Of a stretch of 64,000 nucleotides of DNA, positions 1 to 9,381 are shown one piece after another. A program made the position numbers and the translations under genes. Position 1 is the stretch's first letter, and every line of letters starts with the position of its first letter. This DNA comes from Planctomycetota bacterium (GTDB lineage: Bacteria > Planctomycetota > Planctomycetia > Pirellulales > Pirellulaceae). Under the pieces are notes generated by a model. That model saw nothing but the letters and a program-made list of their open reading frames with translations. It had not been told where the DNA came from and did no database searches. Where the stretch lies: contig VGZA01000008.1 in assembly GCA_016872775.1 (NCBI GenBank), positions 52,925 to 116,924 of the forward strand. Direction: 5' to 3'.

Positions 1-1
1 G

Positions 2-586
2 GGAGTTCCGGTTCCCGAGTTGATCGAGCGGTACAAGATCCCCCTGGTCGACCTGATGACCTATCTTCCCGCCGAACATACCTTGTACGATCGCCAGCAG
101 ATCGACGTCCATTATCTCGGATACTACGTGAAATGGACGCCGCAGGAGGCCTACTATTATTCGGTGGAGCATTCGGGCTTCCAGGCCAACCCGGTGCGCA
201 CGGAGGGCACTTACAGCAAGTACAACAGCCTGGATGACAAGATCGACGGATTTCACTACTACACCACCTACATCAAATTCGGTCTGGGCCGAGCGAGCTA
301 TGACGCGTCCCAGGAAATTCGGAATCGGCACCTGACGCGCGAAGAAGCCGTCGCACTGGTCCGACGCTTCGACGGCGAATTTCCCGCACGGTACTTTCAG
401 GAGATCATGGACTTCATCGGCATGCAGCCGGACCAGTTTCACGCGCTTTGCGACAAGTTCCGATCACCGCATCTCTGGGTGTGCGAGGGGGGCGATTGGC
501 GACTGCGACATCCGGTCTGGCAGCAGTTGACGGCGGTCGATTCGGAGCAAATCGCGGAATCGGGCACGAACCGCAACGCCGCCTGA
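2..586 (+). CDS. N-acetyl sugar amidotransferase (WbpG/PseA/PtmG family), C-terminal part
   Basis: The reading frame is open from the first base, so the start lies upstream of the window and only the last 194 residues are seen. The segment HYYTTYIKFGLGRASYDA followed by EIRNRHLTREEAVALV matches the conserved C-terminal half of the N-acetyl sugar amidotransferase family. Those enzymes turn an acetamido group of a nonulosonic acid or its precursor into an acetamidino group, using ammonia from a glutaminase partner. The N-terminal ATP-binding PP-loop is outside the window. It heads a + strand operon containing a complete-looking legionaminic acid pathway, which supports a sugar-tailoring role. 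The family call is from memory of motifs; the exact substrate is inferred from context. Confidence 0.8.
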   Translation, partial: GVPVPELIERYKIPLVDLMTYLPAEHTLYDRQQIDVHYLGYYVKWTPQEAYYYSVEHSGFQANPVRTEGTYSKYNSLDDKIDGFHYYTTYIKFGLGRASYDASQEIRNRHLTREEAVALVRRFDGEFPARYFQEIMDFIGMQPDQFHALCDKFRSPHLWVCEGGDWRLRHPVWQQLTAVDSEQIAESGTNRNAA

Positions 587-624
587 GGCGGGTGAACAGC
601 CAATCGCAGGAAAGGACCTTGGCG

Positions 625-1401
625 ATGAGCAGCATGACGGGAGCATGGCAGGTTTGGGATCAAGCGACATCGTATGGACAAACGCTCTATCGCCGCGCGG
701 TCGGCGAACTGCCGGAAATGGAGAGCGCCAAGAAGATGGCCCGCGAGGCCGGCAGAGTTTTCCGCAACGGGGACTCGATTCTGGATGTCGGCTGCGGCGC
801 GGGCCATTATCTGCCCAGCCTGCGGCGCCTGATACCGACCCCCTTTGCCTATCACGGCATCGACGCCACGGAAAACTATGTCGAGCTGGCGAAAAAAGCA
901 TTCGCCGGACAACCCCATGTGGAATTCTCCGTCGGCAGTATTTTCGACCTCGACCTGCCCGACCGCAGCTATGACGTGGTAATGTGCAATAACGTACTGC
1001 TGCACATGCCCTCGATCGCTCGCCCGTTGTCCGAACTCGTCCGCGTCGCACGGCACAAAGTCCTGGTTCGATTCCTCTGCGGACAACGTTCGTTCATCAT
1101 CCAGGATGTGCACCCGCAGGCCGACGGTGAGGAATTCGATTCGCAGTTGCGTCCGGTCGGATTCCATTACTACAACATCTACAGTCAGGCGTACGTGCAC
1201 CGATTGATCTCCGACTTGACGGGGGTGGAGTCGTGGACGATCGCGCCCGACACCGACTATGACCAACAGAAGATCCTTGACTCGGCCACCGAGCATGATG
1301 GGGCGCATGACGCGTCCGGCATCACCGGCGGTTATCAGGTCAATGGCTACATACTGCAGCCCTGGGCCGTGCTGGAAATCACGCGTACCCCCAGCCAGTA
1401 G
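625..1401 (+). CDS. class I SAM-dependent methyltransferase, candidate sugar N-methyltransferase
   Basis: A 258-residue protein. The SAM-binding motif I is ILDVGCGAGHYLP at about residues 52-64, followed by an acidic residue ending strand 2 (YHGIDATENY) and the motif IV region YDVVMCNNVLLHMP. The ATG at 625 was chosen because AGGAAAGGA precedes it and the methyltransferase fold begins shortly after; a longer frame starting at 448 lies inside the upstream gene. It sits 38 bp after the amidotransferase and just before legionaminic acid genes. In Campylobacter the amidotransferase PtmG is followed by the methyltransferase PtmH, which makes an N-methylacetimidoyl group. A matching role here is an inference; any small-molecule methyltransferase would fit the motifs. 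Confidence 0.8.
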   Translation: MSSMTGAWQVWDQATSYGQTLYRRAVGELPEMESAKKMAREAGRVFRNGDSILDVGCGAGHYLPSLRRLIPTPFAYHGIDATENYVELAKKAFAGQPHVEFSVGSIFDLDLPDRSYDVVMCNNVLLHMPSIARPLSELVRVARHKVLVRFLCGQRSFIIQDVHPQADGEEFDSQLRPVGFHYYNIYSQAYVHRLISDLTGVESWTIAPDTDYDQQKILDSATEHDGAHDASGITGGYQVNGYILQPWAVLEITRTPSQ

Positions 1402-1474
1402 GCTGTCCTGAGACATCAAGTGCCCGCTTTCGCGGAGCGAAAGCCAACATGAACCGATCACGCAAGGATGCGAC

Positions 1475-2539
1475 ATGTCATTACTCGAAGAGTGCCTGAT
1501 AGGACGGGAAGATACGATTCGTGAAGCGATGTCTCGAATCAATCGCGGCGCTCGCGGCATCGTGTTGGTGGTCGACGCGCAACAACGGCTCGAACATACG
1601 GTCACCGACGGCGATATTCGCCGCGCCATCCTGGCCGGTGACGGCCTCGATCAGCCAATCAGCTCGCTCATCGCCCGTAAACCGTCCGGGCCGATCACGG
1701 CTCCGTGCGACCTGCCCGTCGACCAGCAGGTCCGCCGGATGCAGGACCATGGCGTCCGACAGTTGCCGTTGATCGATGCACGGGGACGGGTCACCGGAAT
1801 GACTTTTCTGGAAGACCTGATTCGGGAGCCGGATAGCAGCAGCGTGCAGGCAGTGATCATGGCCGGAGGTTTCGGCAAACGACTGCGACCACTGACCGAT
1901 CAGACGCCCAAACCGATGCTGCCGATCCGAGGCAAGCCGCTGATGGAGCGTACGATCAACCGCCTGAAGTCGGCCGGTATTCGCAACATCAATATCACCA
2001 CCTGCTATCTGCCGGAAAAAATCAGCGGTTATTTCGGCAACGGCAGCCAACTGGGAGTCGACCTGCACTACGTGGCGGAGGATCAACCGCTCGGAACCGC
2101 CGGCGCACTGGGACTGCTGACGTCGAACCAAGACACCCTGCTGGTTCTGAACGGCGACATCCTGACCAGCGTCGACTTCCGCTCGATGATCGAATTTCAC
2201 CGCCACCATAACGCCGATTTGACTGTGGGAGTCCGCCAGTACGGTGTCGAAGTACCGTTCGGTGTCGTGGAAACGCAACAAGGCATGGTGCGATCCCTGC
2301 GCGAGAAGCCGACCGTCGACTTTCTGGTCAATGCCGGAATTTACCTGGTGGAGCCCTCCGCGAGGTCGCTAATCCCTCAACAGCGACGTTTCGACATGAC
2401 CGAATTGATTCAAGCGATGCTTCACGCGGGGCGCAATGTTATGAGCTATCCCATCGTCGAGTATTGGATCGACATCGGAAAGCTCGACGACTTTCAAAAG
2501 GCGCAACAGGAGTCCCAGCAGCTGCGCTGGGCGTCGTGA
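1475..2539 (+). CDS. ptmE: CBS-domain nucleotidyltransferase (PtmE-type, glucosamine-1-phosphate guanylyltransferase-like)
   Basis: A 354-residue protein with two CBS repeats in residues 1-115 and a sugar-phosphate nucleotidyltransferase domain in residues 125-350. The signature is VIMAGGFGKRLRPLT, then TPKPMLPI, with the metal/nucleotide Asp in LVLNGDILTS. This architecture is that of PtmE, which activates glucosamine-1-phosphate with GTP at the entry of the GDP-sugar route to legionaminic acid. The next genes are LegB, LegC, LegI, LegG and LegF, which strongly supports that assignment. ATG at 1475 follows an AAGGA. Other CBS-nucleotidyltransferases use different sugar phosphates, so the exact substrate is inferred. 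Confidence 0.82.
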   Translation: MSLLEECLIGREDTIREAMSRINRGARGIVLVVDAQQRLEHTVTDGDIRRAILAGDGLDQPISSLIARKPSGPITAPCDLPVDQQVRRMQDHGVRQLPLIDARGRVTGMTFLEDLIREPDSSSVQAVIMAGGFGKRLRPLTDQTPKPMLPIRGKPLMERTINRLKSAGIRNINITTCYLPEKISGYFGNGSQLGVDLHYVAEDQPLGTAGALGLLTSNQDTLLVLNGDILTSVDFRSMIEFHRHHNADLTVGVRQYGVEVPFGVVETQQGMVRSLREKPTVDFLVNAGIYLVEPSARSLIPQQRRFDMTELIQAMLHAGRNVMSYPIVEYWIDIGKLDDFQKAQQESQQLRWAS

Positions 2540-2573
2540 AAAGATCGAGGAGAACCAGGCGGGAATTTGGTCG

Positions 2574-3557
2574 ATGGATTGGAGCAAGCAACGCGTATTG
2601 GTGACGGGCGCCGGTGGTTTCGTCGGCAGCCACCTTACCGAGCGACTGATGGCGCTGGGAGCCACAGTCCGCGCGCTGGTCCATTATCGCGGATCGGGTT
2701 CTGCGGGTTGGCTCGATCAGTTCCCGGAACATGCGAGCCTCGAGAAGATTCCGGGCGATATCTGCGACGCGGGCCTGGTGCGCGAATCGATGCGTGGCTG
2801 CGCGATCGTCTACCACCTTGCAGCCCTGATTGCCATTCCCTATTCCTATCGAGCTCCAGGGTCTTACGTGCGAACGAATATCGAGGGCACGTTGAACGTA
2901 CTGGAAGCCGCGCGCGAATTACGGCCGGACCGCGTCGTGCATACTTCGACCAGCGAAGTCTACGGCACTGCCCGTTACGTTCCGATCGATGAACAACACC
3001 CGCTGCAGGGTCAGTCGCCCTACTCGGCGACCAAAATCGCCGCGGACAAACTGGTCGAGGCCTACCATCGATCTTACGCTGTACGCGCAGTCACGATCCG
3101 TCCGTTCAATACCTTCGGTCCACGGCAGTCAACCCGGGCCGTGATACCGACCATCATGGCCCAGTGCTTGACCCGTTCTTCCGTACGGCTGGGCAACCTT
3201 TCCGCCACCCGCGATTTGAATTTCGTGGCGAATACGGTGGACGGATTTATCGCCGCGGCCGAATCGGAAGCGGCACTTGGCGAAACCATCCAACTGGGGA
3301 GCGGTGCGGAAATCACGATCGGTGAACTCGCCGAGCGGATCATCCGCCTGAACGGCAAGAACGTGTCGATCGAGACGGATCCACAACGTCTGCGCCCCGA
3401 CGCCAGCGAAGTGCAGCGGCTGATCGCCGACAATCGCAAGGCCGAGAAGGTTCTGGGCTGGCGTCCTCGTATCGAACTGGATGAAGGCCTGCGGGTCACA
3501 CTGAACTGGGTCCGTGAAAATCTCGAAAGGTGCCAGGCCAATGACTACCACGTCTGA
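2574..3557 (+). CDS. legB: NAD-dependent 4,6-dehydratase LegB
   Basis: A 327-residue extended short-chain dehydrogenase. The N-terminal Rossmann motif is VLVTGAGGFVGSHL, the active-site region reads TSTSEVYGTA and the catalytic Tyr/Lys pair is in SPYSATKIAADKL. The stretch YRAPGSYVRTNIEGTLNVL is typical of LegB-type enzymes. LegB removes water from a nucleotide-linked GlcNAc to give the 4-keto-6-deoxy sugar, which LegC then aminates. The ATG follows GAGGAGAACC. Its last 17 bp overlap the start of legC, suggesting translational coupling. Confidence 0.9.
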   Translation: MDWSKQRVLVTGAGGFVGSHLTERLMALGATVRALVHYRGSGSAGWLDQFPEHASLEKIPGDICDAGLVRESMRGCAIVYHLAALIAIPYSYRAPGSYVRTNIEGTLNVLEAARELRPDRVVHTSTSEVYGTARYVPIDEQHPLQGQSPYSATKIAADKLVEAYHRSYAVRAVTIRPFNTFGPRQSTRAVIPTIMAQCLTRSSVRLGNLSATRDLNFVANTVDGFIAAAESEAALGETIQLGSGAEITIGELAERIIRLNGKNVSIETDPQRLRPDASEVQRLIADNRKAEKVLGWRPRIELDEGLRVTLNWVRENLERCQANDYHV

Positions 3558-4782
3558 GCCATCCTCCGCGGTGGAACGTCGCCCGATTCCGCTCAGCGTA
3601 CCCTGCCTCGACGGCCGGGAGATGGAATATGTGCGCGAGTGCCTGGAGACGAACTGGATCTCGTCGGCCGGCCCGTTTGTAACGAAGTTTGAAGCCGAAC
3701 TCGCCGCGCGAATCGGTGTTCCGCACGCGGTCGCCACCAGTTCAGGAACCGCCGCCCTGCACCTTGCCTTGCTTGCCGCCGACGTTCAGCGCAATGACGA
3801 GGTGATCGTACCGACGCTCACATTCATTGCCACGGCAAACGCGGTGCGGTATGTCGGCGCATGGCCGGTATTCGTCGACGCCGAATCGAAACACTGGCAG
3901 ATCGACGTGGAACTGGTGCGCCGCTTTCTGGAGGAGCATTGCGAGATGCGCGACGGCCGGCTGGTCAATTGCCGCACCTGGCGGCGCGTGCGCGCCATCC
4001 TGCCCGTACATCTGCTGGGACATCCCGCGGATCTCGAACCGCTCTTGGAACTCGCTCGGCGATTCTCCCTGACGGTCATCGAGGACTGTGCGGAGAGCCT
4101 GGGCGCCGAATATCATTCTCGGCCGACGGGCTCCTGGGGCATCGCCGGCTGTTTCAGTTTCAACGGTAACAAGACCTTTTCCACGGGCGGAGGAGGCATG
4201 CTCGTGACGCGCGACGAGTCGCTGGCGCTGCGAGCCAGGCATCTCTCGACGCAGGCCAAGTCGGGAACGGACGAGTACATCCATGACGATGTCGGATTCA
4301 ACTATCGCATGCCGAACATACTCGCGGCAATTGGCTGCGCTCAACTGGAGCGATTCGAAATACTGCTCGATTCCAAGCGACAGATCGCCGCTCACTACCG
4401 ACGAGCCCTCGCCGGCGTGCCAGGCCTTACTTTTCCGATCGAAGCGCTCGATGTTCGCTCGTCCAACTGGCTGTCGACCGTGCGGATCGACGCCGCAGCG
4501 TTCGGCAGCTCAAGTCGGCAATTGCGGGAGATCTTGCGACAGGCGTCCGTCGAATCGCGGCCGCTCTGGCAGCCGATGCACCTGAGTCCCGCCCATCGCG
4601 GCGCACCTCATCTTCTGTCAGGAGTTGCCGAACAGCTTTACGAAGACTGCCTGAGTCTTCCATCCTCGGCGGACCTTGCGGATTCATCGTTGCGGTACGT
4701 CGTCGATACCATCCGTGGCGCGGCGCGGGAAGACTCGCGCGACGGACGATCCCCGCCTGCCCAGCTGCGCGGCGCCGCTTAG
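3541..4782 (+). CDS. legC: LegC-family PLP-dependent aminotransferase
   Basis: A 413-residue member of the DegT/DnrJ/EryC1 aminotransferase family. The N-terminal IPLSVPCLDGREMEYVRECL and NWISSAGPFV are typical of LegC. The PLP-binding Lys lies in FSFNGNKTFSTGGGGM. It would transfer an amino group to C4 of the 4-keto sugar made by LegB. The ATG at 3541, just inside the end of legB, is preferred over the longer frame from 3514 because the conserved region starts soon after and a GAAAGG sequence lies upstream. A Gly/Ala-poor C-terminal tail ends 12 bp before the next start. Confidence 0.9.
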   Translation: MTTTSEPSSAVERRPIPLSVPCLDGREMEYVRECLETNWISSAGPFVTKFEAELAARIGVPHAVATSSGTAALHLALLAADVQRNDEVIVPTLTFIATANAVRYVGAWPVFVDAESKHWQIDVELVRRFLEEHCEMRDGRLVNCRTWRRVRAILPVHLLGHPADLEPLLELARRFSLTVIEDCAESLGAEYHSRPTGSWGIAGCFSFNGNKTFSTGGGGMLVTRDESLALRARHLSTQAKSGTDEYIHDDVGFNYRMPNILAAIGCAQLERFEILLDSKRQIAAHYRRALAGVPGLTFPIEALDVRSSNWLSTVRIDAAAFGSSSRQLREILRQASVESRPLWQPMHLSPAHRGAPHLLSGVAEQLYEDCLSLPSSADLADSSLRYVVDTIRGAAREDSRDGRSPPAQLRGAA

Positions 4783-4794
4783 GAGAACTGCAGA

Positions 4795-6318
4795 GTGTCG
4801 TTGGACCAACCATTCCCACCCATGGCATGCAACCGGGCGATCTTCCTGCCCTCCGCGGAATCCTCGTTGAAGGAGATGCTCTATATCGCGCAGTGCCTGG
4901 AACGGCGCGGGACGCTGGTGCCGTCGTTCGTCATCCGCACGCCGATGCGCGAGCATTGGCTCGACGAGATCCGAAAGGCTGGTCATGAACTAATCGTCAC
5001 TCCCGCGGCCCAGCGGGCCATCGTGGATCCCGAATTGCCGGCACAGGGCGACTCGGCAAAACCGGTCGACCCGACTCTAGACGCGGTGGGGCCGGCGATC
5101 GTTGCCCGGCTGCTGGCGGCGCCACGTCGGGTACTTCGGTGGGTCGGAAACCGGCTGATGCTCGATTCCCTCAGTCGGTATGCACGGGCCATGCGCCGGT
5201 TCCGGACGGACTGCAGGCAGGCCAGTCGACTGCTCGATCAACTCGTACCCGCACTGCTGGTTACACCCAGCGATCGCACGATCGGATTGGAGACCGCTTT
5301 GCTTGCGGAGGGTCGTCGGCGCGGTATTCCGTCGCTGGTGATCCCCTGGTGTCTCTGGACACCACGGTCCGAGGTTTACGCAAGAATGGAGCGATCAAAC
5401 ATCGAGCAAGCGGTGAACCTGGCGCGGCTCTTGAATCGGCGCGTGGCCCACCGTTTCCCGGGCCAGGTACTGGAACAAGACGAACATCGATTGCTGTTTG
5501 CCCCCGGGGAGACGATCCTGGCGGCGAATCGGATGGGCATACTGCCGCCACGGCCTTTCGCTTTTTTTGGCGGCGGCGGCCTGGCCGACCGCGTGGCGGT
5601 CGAGAGCCCCGCCTTGCGCGCCGTCTGCCTCCAGCGGGGCGTGCCTGCGACGAACGTGCGATTGACCGGTCGAGCATCGGCCGATCAGGTTGCAGCGCGA
5701 TTGCGGCAGGGGCCGAGGTACCGCGCGCAACTGCAGATGGAGTTCGGCCTGCGCCCGCATCTCAAGACCATTCTCTGCGCCGTTCCGAACACGGCGGAAC
5801 AGAATCTATGCAGCTGGACCCAGCATGAACAGGACACGCATCGGCTCTTTCAGGCGATGCGTTCCGCGGGCGCCTGCAACGTACTGCTGAACCTGCATCC
5901 CAAAAGCAACCCAGGGACCTACCGGGCGATTGCCGAACAGTACCGATTTACGATCGCCGAAGGGCGGGCGATCGAAGAACTGCTGCCAGCCTGCGATCTG
6001 TTTGTCAGCACGTTTTCGTCGACCATTGTCACCGCGATCGGGTGTCATAAACCGGTGTTGAATCTGGATATCTATGGGGCTCGCGACGATATGTTTGGGC
6101 GATGCCAGGGTGTCGTCACCGTACGTGACTGGGATGCGGCGGCGGTGGAGCTTCGTTCCCTGATCAGGGACGAAGTGCGATTCCAGCGACTGCTCGAAGC
6201 CCAGCAGGTAGATGCCTCACATTGGGGCATGTTCGACGGACATTGCGGGGCTCGACTGATGGTCGAAATGGAGAACCTGGTACGCAATCGACTCGCGGCA
6301 CGAAGAGAGGCGGCGTAA
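4795..6318 (+). CDS. GT-B-like surface carbohydrate protein, possible nonulosonic acid transferase
   Basis: A 507-residue soluble protein with a GTG start after AGGAG, placed between legC and legI. No transmembrane segment is seen. The C-terminal half looks like a GT-B or UDP-GlcNAc-2-epimerase-like fold: a strand-loop AVPNTAEQNLC, the segment LLNLHPKSNP, then DLFVSTFSSTIVTAIGCHKPV, which resembles the donor-binding region of polysaccharide enzymes. It is unrelated to any leg pathway step, so a glycosyltransferase that attaches the sugar is the best guess. I do not recognise a named family, and a modifying or export role is possible. Confidence 0.7.
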   Translation: MSLDQPFPPMACNRAIFLPSAESSLKEMLYIAQCLERRGTLVPSFVIRTPMREHWLDEIRKAGHELIVTPAAQRAIVDPELPAQGDSAKPVDPTLDAVGPAIVARLLAAPRRVLRWVGNRLMLDSLSRYARAMRRFRTDCRQASRLLDQLVPALLVTPSDRTIGLETALLAEGRRRGIPSLVIPWCLWTPRSEVYARMERSNIEQAVNLARLLNRRVAHRFPGQVLEQDEHRLLFAPGETILAANRMGILPPRPFAFFGGGGLADRVAVESPALRAVCLQRGVPATNVRLTGRASADQVAARLRQGPRYRAQLQMEFGLRPHLKTILCAVPNTAEQNLCSWTQHEQDTHRLFQAMRSAGACNVLLNLHPKSNPGTYRAIAEQYRFTIAEGRAIEELLPACDLFVSTFSSTIVTAIGCHKPVLNLDIYGARDDMFGRCQGVVTVRDWDAAAVELRSLIRDEVRFQRLLEAQQVDASHWGMFDGHCGARLMVEMENLVRNRLAARREAA

Positions 6319-6323
6319 GAACA

Positions 6324-7376
6324 ATGGATTCCTTCAAGATCGCTCAACATGATATTGGTCGAGGGGCAGGATGTTTCGTCATCGGCGAAGTCGCCCAGGC
6401 CCACGACGGCAGCCTGGGCATGGCCCACGCATTTATCGACGCGATTGCCGCGACCGGCGCGCATGCCGTCAAGTTCCAAACGCACCTCGCGACCGCGGAA
6501 AGTTCGCCCGAGGAACCGTGGCGCGTCAAGTTCAGCCGTCAGGATGCCAGCCGGTATGACTACTGGCGGCGGATGGAGTTCAGCGCCGATCAATGGCGCG
6601 GCTTGCGCGATCACGCGCGGGATGCCGGACTGGTGTTTCTCAGCAGCCCGTTTTCCGTGGAAGCCGTCACCTTGCTCGACCGCCTGGAAATGCCGGCTTG
6701 GAAGGTCGCGTCAGGCGAAGTCAACAATCCACTGCTGCTGGAAGTCATGTCCCGCACCGGCAAACCGGCAATGATCTCGAGTGGCATGTCGACCTGGGAG
6801 GAACTCGACGCCGCCGTGGCGCGTTTTCGCGAACAAAACTGTCCGGTCGCCTTGTTGCAATGCACCACAGCCTATCCCTGTCCACCCGAACGGATCGGGC
6901 TCGATGTGCTCGAACAGCTTCGCCAGCGATACAACGCTCCCGTCGGACTCTCCGACCACTCCGGAACAATCTACGCGGCGATTGCCGCCGCCACGATGGG
7001 CGCGAGTCTGATCGAACTGCACGTGACAATGAGTCGGGAGATGTTCGGCCCGGACGTACCGGCCTCCGTTACTACCAGCGAACTGCGGCAAGTGGTCGAG
7101 GGGGTGCGATTCGTGCATCGGGCCCTGTCCTCTCGAACCAACAAGGACCAGCAAGCCCAGGAAATGCAACCGTTGCGAGCGGCGTTTGGCAAGAGCCTGG
7201 TCGCACGCCACGCCCTGCCCGCCGGGACGATCCTCCGCAAGGAAGATCTGACGGCAAAGAAACCGGGCCGGGGAATCCCGGCCTCCGAATTCCAGTCGGT
7301 CGTCGGCAAGCGAGTTTGCCGCGCGCTGAGCGCCGACGAATTCCTGCGTCTCGACGATTTTGCGGGCGCGGGTTGA
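6324..7376 (+). CDS. legI: legionaminic acid synthase LegI (NeuB family)
   Basis: A 350-residue NeuB-family synthase. The TIM-barrel domain begins with CFVIGEVAQAHDGSLGMAH and carries HAVKFQTH, KVASGEVNN, MISSGMS and the GLSDHSG motif. The last 60 residues form an SAF/antifreeze-like domain (LVARHALPAGTILRKEDL). It condenses phosphoenolpyruvate with the 6-deoxy-diacetamido hexose released by LegG to give the nine-carbon sugar. The ATG at 6324 lies 3 bp after the upstream stop; the longer frame from 6222 is inside the previous gene. Legionaminic rather than neuraminic or pseudaminic acid is inferred from the LegB/LegC/PtmE neighbours. Confidence 0.9.
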   Translation: MDSFKIAQHDIGRGAGCFVIGEVAQAHDGSLGMAHAFIDAIAATGAHAVKFQTHLATAESSPEEPWRVKFSRQDASRYDYWRRMEFSADQWRGLRDHARDAGLVFLSSPFSVEAVTLLDRLEMPAWKVASGEVNNPLLLEVMSRTGKPAMISSGMSTWEELDAAVARFREQNCPVALLQCTTAYPCPPERIGLDVLEQLRQRYNAPVGLSDHSGTIYAAIAAATMGASLIELHVTMSREMFGPDVPASVTTSELRQVVEGVRFVHRALSSRTNKDQQAQEMQPLRAAFGKSLVARHALPAGTILRKEDLTAKKPGRGIPASEFQSVVGKRVCRALSADEFLRLDDFAGAG

Positions 7377-7407
7377 CTCATCGATCGAACATGGAGAAAG
7401 GCCGTCC

Positions 7408-8619
7408 ATGACAACCAGGAAAGTCTGCGTGGCGATCACCGCCCGCGCCAGCTACTCGCGAGTTCGATCCGCATTGTGCGCCATCCAGAACGATCGGCGC
7501 CTTGAGTTGCAGATCGTCGCCGCGGCGTCCTCGGTGCTCGATCGCTATGGCAACGCCGTCAAGTTCATCCAGCAGGATGGATTTCCCGTCCACGCACGCA
7601 TCTTCAATATTGTCGAAGGCGAAAACCTGGTGACCTCGGCCAAGTCGACGGGGTTGGGACTCGTGGAGATGGCGACCGTCCTGGCCAACCTTGAGCCCGA
7701 CATGGTGGTGACGATCGCCGACCGTTACGAGACGATCGCGACATCGATTGCGGCCGCCTACATGAATATCCCGCTGGTGCATCTGCAAGGCGGTGAAATC
7801 ACGGGATCGATTGATGAAAAAGTCCGCCACGCCAACACCAAGCTGGCTGACATCCATTTCGTCTGCTCGACGCGCGCCCGTGACCGCGTCATCCGCATGG
7901 GAGAATGCCCCGAACGCGTCTTCGTCACCGGCTGCCCGTCCATCGACCTTGCGGATGAGATTCTGAAGGATCCGACGCCCGAAGCCGACCCGTTTCGTCG
8001 ATTCGGCGGCGTCGGCCCGGAACTGGACCTGAGCAGCGGTTACTTGATCGTGCTGCAACATCCGGTGACGACGGAGTACGAATCCGCGCGCGGCCAGGCC
8101 TGGGAAACGCTGCGCGCCATCGCGGAACTTGACATGCCGACACTCTGGTTCTGGCCGAACGTCGATGCGGGGTCGGACGGAACCTCGAATGCCCTCCGAT
8201 CTTTCCGCGAACTCCACAATCCGCGCAATATTCACTTCTTCAAGCATGTCGACTCGCTGCAGTTTCTGCGACTGGCCTACCACAGCCGCGCGATTGTCGG
8301 CAACTCCAGCGTCGCGATCCGCGAGTGCTCCTACTTGGGTGTCCCAGCCGTCAATATCGGCACACGCCAGCAAGGGCGCGACCGGGGAAGCAATGTGATC
8401 GACGTGGAGCATCACCAATCGGAAATCGTACGGGCAGTCAGATCGCATATCCGCCACGGACGATTTGCCAGCGATCCACTGTATGGCGACGGCCAGTCGG
8501 GACGGCGCATCGCCGATCTATTGGCAACCGTTCCGCTGTCGATCGACAAGACGCTGTACGAAGGCGAAGTGCTTCCGGAAGCGGCTCGCGGCCGCACCAG
8601 TGCACGACAGGCGGCGTAG
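7408..8619 (+). CDS. legG: nucleotide-sugar 2-epimerase, hydrolysing (LegG/NeuC family)
   Basis: A 403-residue hydrolysing 2-epimerase. The N-terminus VCVAITARASYSRVRSAL, the segment VVTIADRYET and IPLVHLQGGEITGSIDEKVRH are the NeuC/LegG signature, and the GT-B C-terminal domain has IVGNSSVAIREC. It would remove the nucleotide and invert C2 to release the free diacetamido-trideoxy-mannose used by LegI. The ATG at 7408 follows GGAGAAAGG. It lies between legI and legF in the same order of function as in Campylobacter. Confidence 0.9.
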   Translation: MTTRKVCVAITARASYSRVRSALCAIQNDRRLELQIVAAASSVLDRYGNAVKFIQQDGFPVHARIFNIVEGENLVTSAKSTGLGLVEMATVLANLEPDMVVTIADRYETIATSIAAAYMNIPLVHLQGGEITGSIDEKVRHANTKLADIHFVCSTRARDRVIRMGECPERVFVTGCPSIDLADEILKDPTPEADPFRRFGGVGPELDLSSGYLIVLQHPVTTEYESARGQAWETLRAIAELDMPTLWFWPNVDAGSDGTSNALRSFRELHNPRNIHFFKHVDSLQFLRLAYHSRAIVGNSSVAIRECSYLGVPAVNIGTRQQGRDRGSNVIDVEHHQSEIVRAVRSHIRHGRFASDPLYGDGQSGRRIADLLATVPLSIDKTLYEGEVLPEAARGRTSARQAA

Positions 8620-8649
8620 AGGCATGCATCGCGGAAAGGAGTCGCTGGC

Positions 8650-9381
8650 ATGGCGGAACGGACGGAAATCCTGGCTCTGATCCCGGCGCGCGGCGGATCG
8701 AAGGGAATTCCCGGCAAGAATATCCGGCTGCTGGGTGGGCGGCCGTTGATCGATTATGCCTGGGCCGCCGCGTCGGGCTGTCCCAGCGTCACGCGCATCA
8801 TCGTCGATACGGACTCCGACGCCATAGCGGCGGTGGCGCGACAACGCGGAGCAGAGGTACCTTACCTGCGCCCCGCGGACCTTGCGCAGGACGCGACGCC
8901 CACCATCGATGTTGTGATCCATGCGCTCCGTTGGCTGGCGGATCATCAAGACTATCGTCCGGAGATTGTGCTGCTGCTGCAACCAACCGCTCCGCTGCGA
9001 ACCAGTGCTCACCTCGCGGAAGCATTGCGGCGACTTCAGAATGAACCTGGCGCCGACGCCATCGTAAGCGTCAGCGCGGTACCGGCACACTACAACCCGC
9101 TATGGCAATATCGGCTGGACGACGGCACGTTGCGTCTGTTCTGTGGCGGCGCACCTGGCGACGTCGTGCGACGCCGGCAGGATTTGCCGCCGACCTATAT
9201 TCGCAACGGCGCCATCTACGCCACGCGGACGGAAACCGTGCTCCGCGGCTCGTTGTACGGGGAACGCTGTCTGGCTTATGAGATGCCCGCGGAGTTGCAT
9301 CTGAACATCGACACCTGGGAAGACTGGCAGCGGGCGGAAGCTTTGTTGGAACAGAAGGAGATGTGGCGTGCGGCAAGCTGA
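8650..9381 (+). CDS. legF: CMP-legionaminic acid synthetase (LegF, acylneuraminate cytidylyltransferase family)
   Basis: A 243-residue cytidylyltransferase. It starts with LALIPARGGSKGIPGKN, the CTP-binding motif of the NeuA family, followed by LGGRPLIDYAW and LLLQPTAPLRTS. It activates the nonulosonic acid with CTP as the donor for transferases. The ATG follows GGAAAGGAG. The 3' end overlaps the next gene by 14 bp, so the downstream GT-B-like protein is probably translated together with it. Confidence 0.9.
   Translation: MAERTEILALIPARGGSKGIPGKNIRLLGGRPLIDYAWAAASGCPSVTRIIVDTDSDAIAAVARQRGAEVPYLRPADLAQDATPTIDVVIHALRWLADHQDYRPEIVLLLQPTAPLRTSAHLAEALRRLQNEPGADAIVSVSAVPAHYNPLWQYRLDDGTLRLFCGGAPGDVVRRRQDLPPTYIRNGAIYATRTETVLRGSLYGERCLAYEMPAELHLNIDTWEDWQRAEALLEQKEMWRAAS

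Noticed and set aside
439..1629. 396-codon minus-strand frame over the methyltransferase
   Set aside because: Overlaps conserved genes on the + strand and shows no protein motif.
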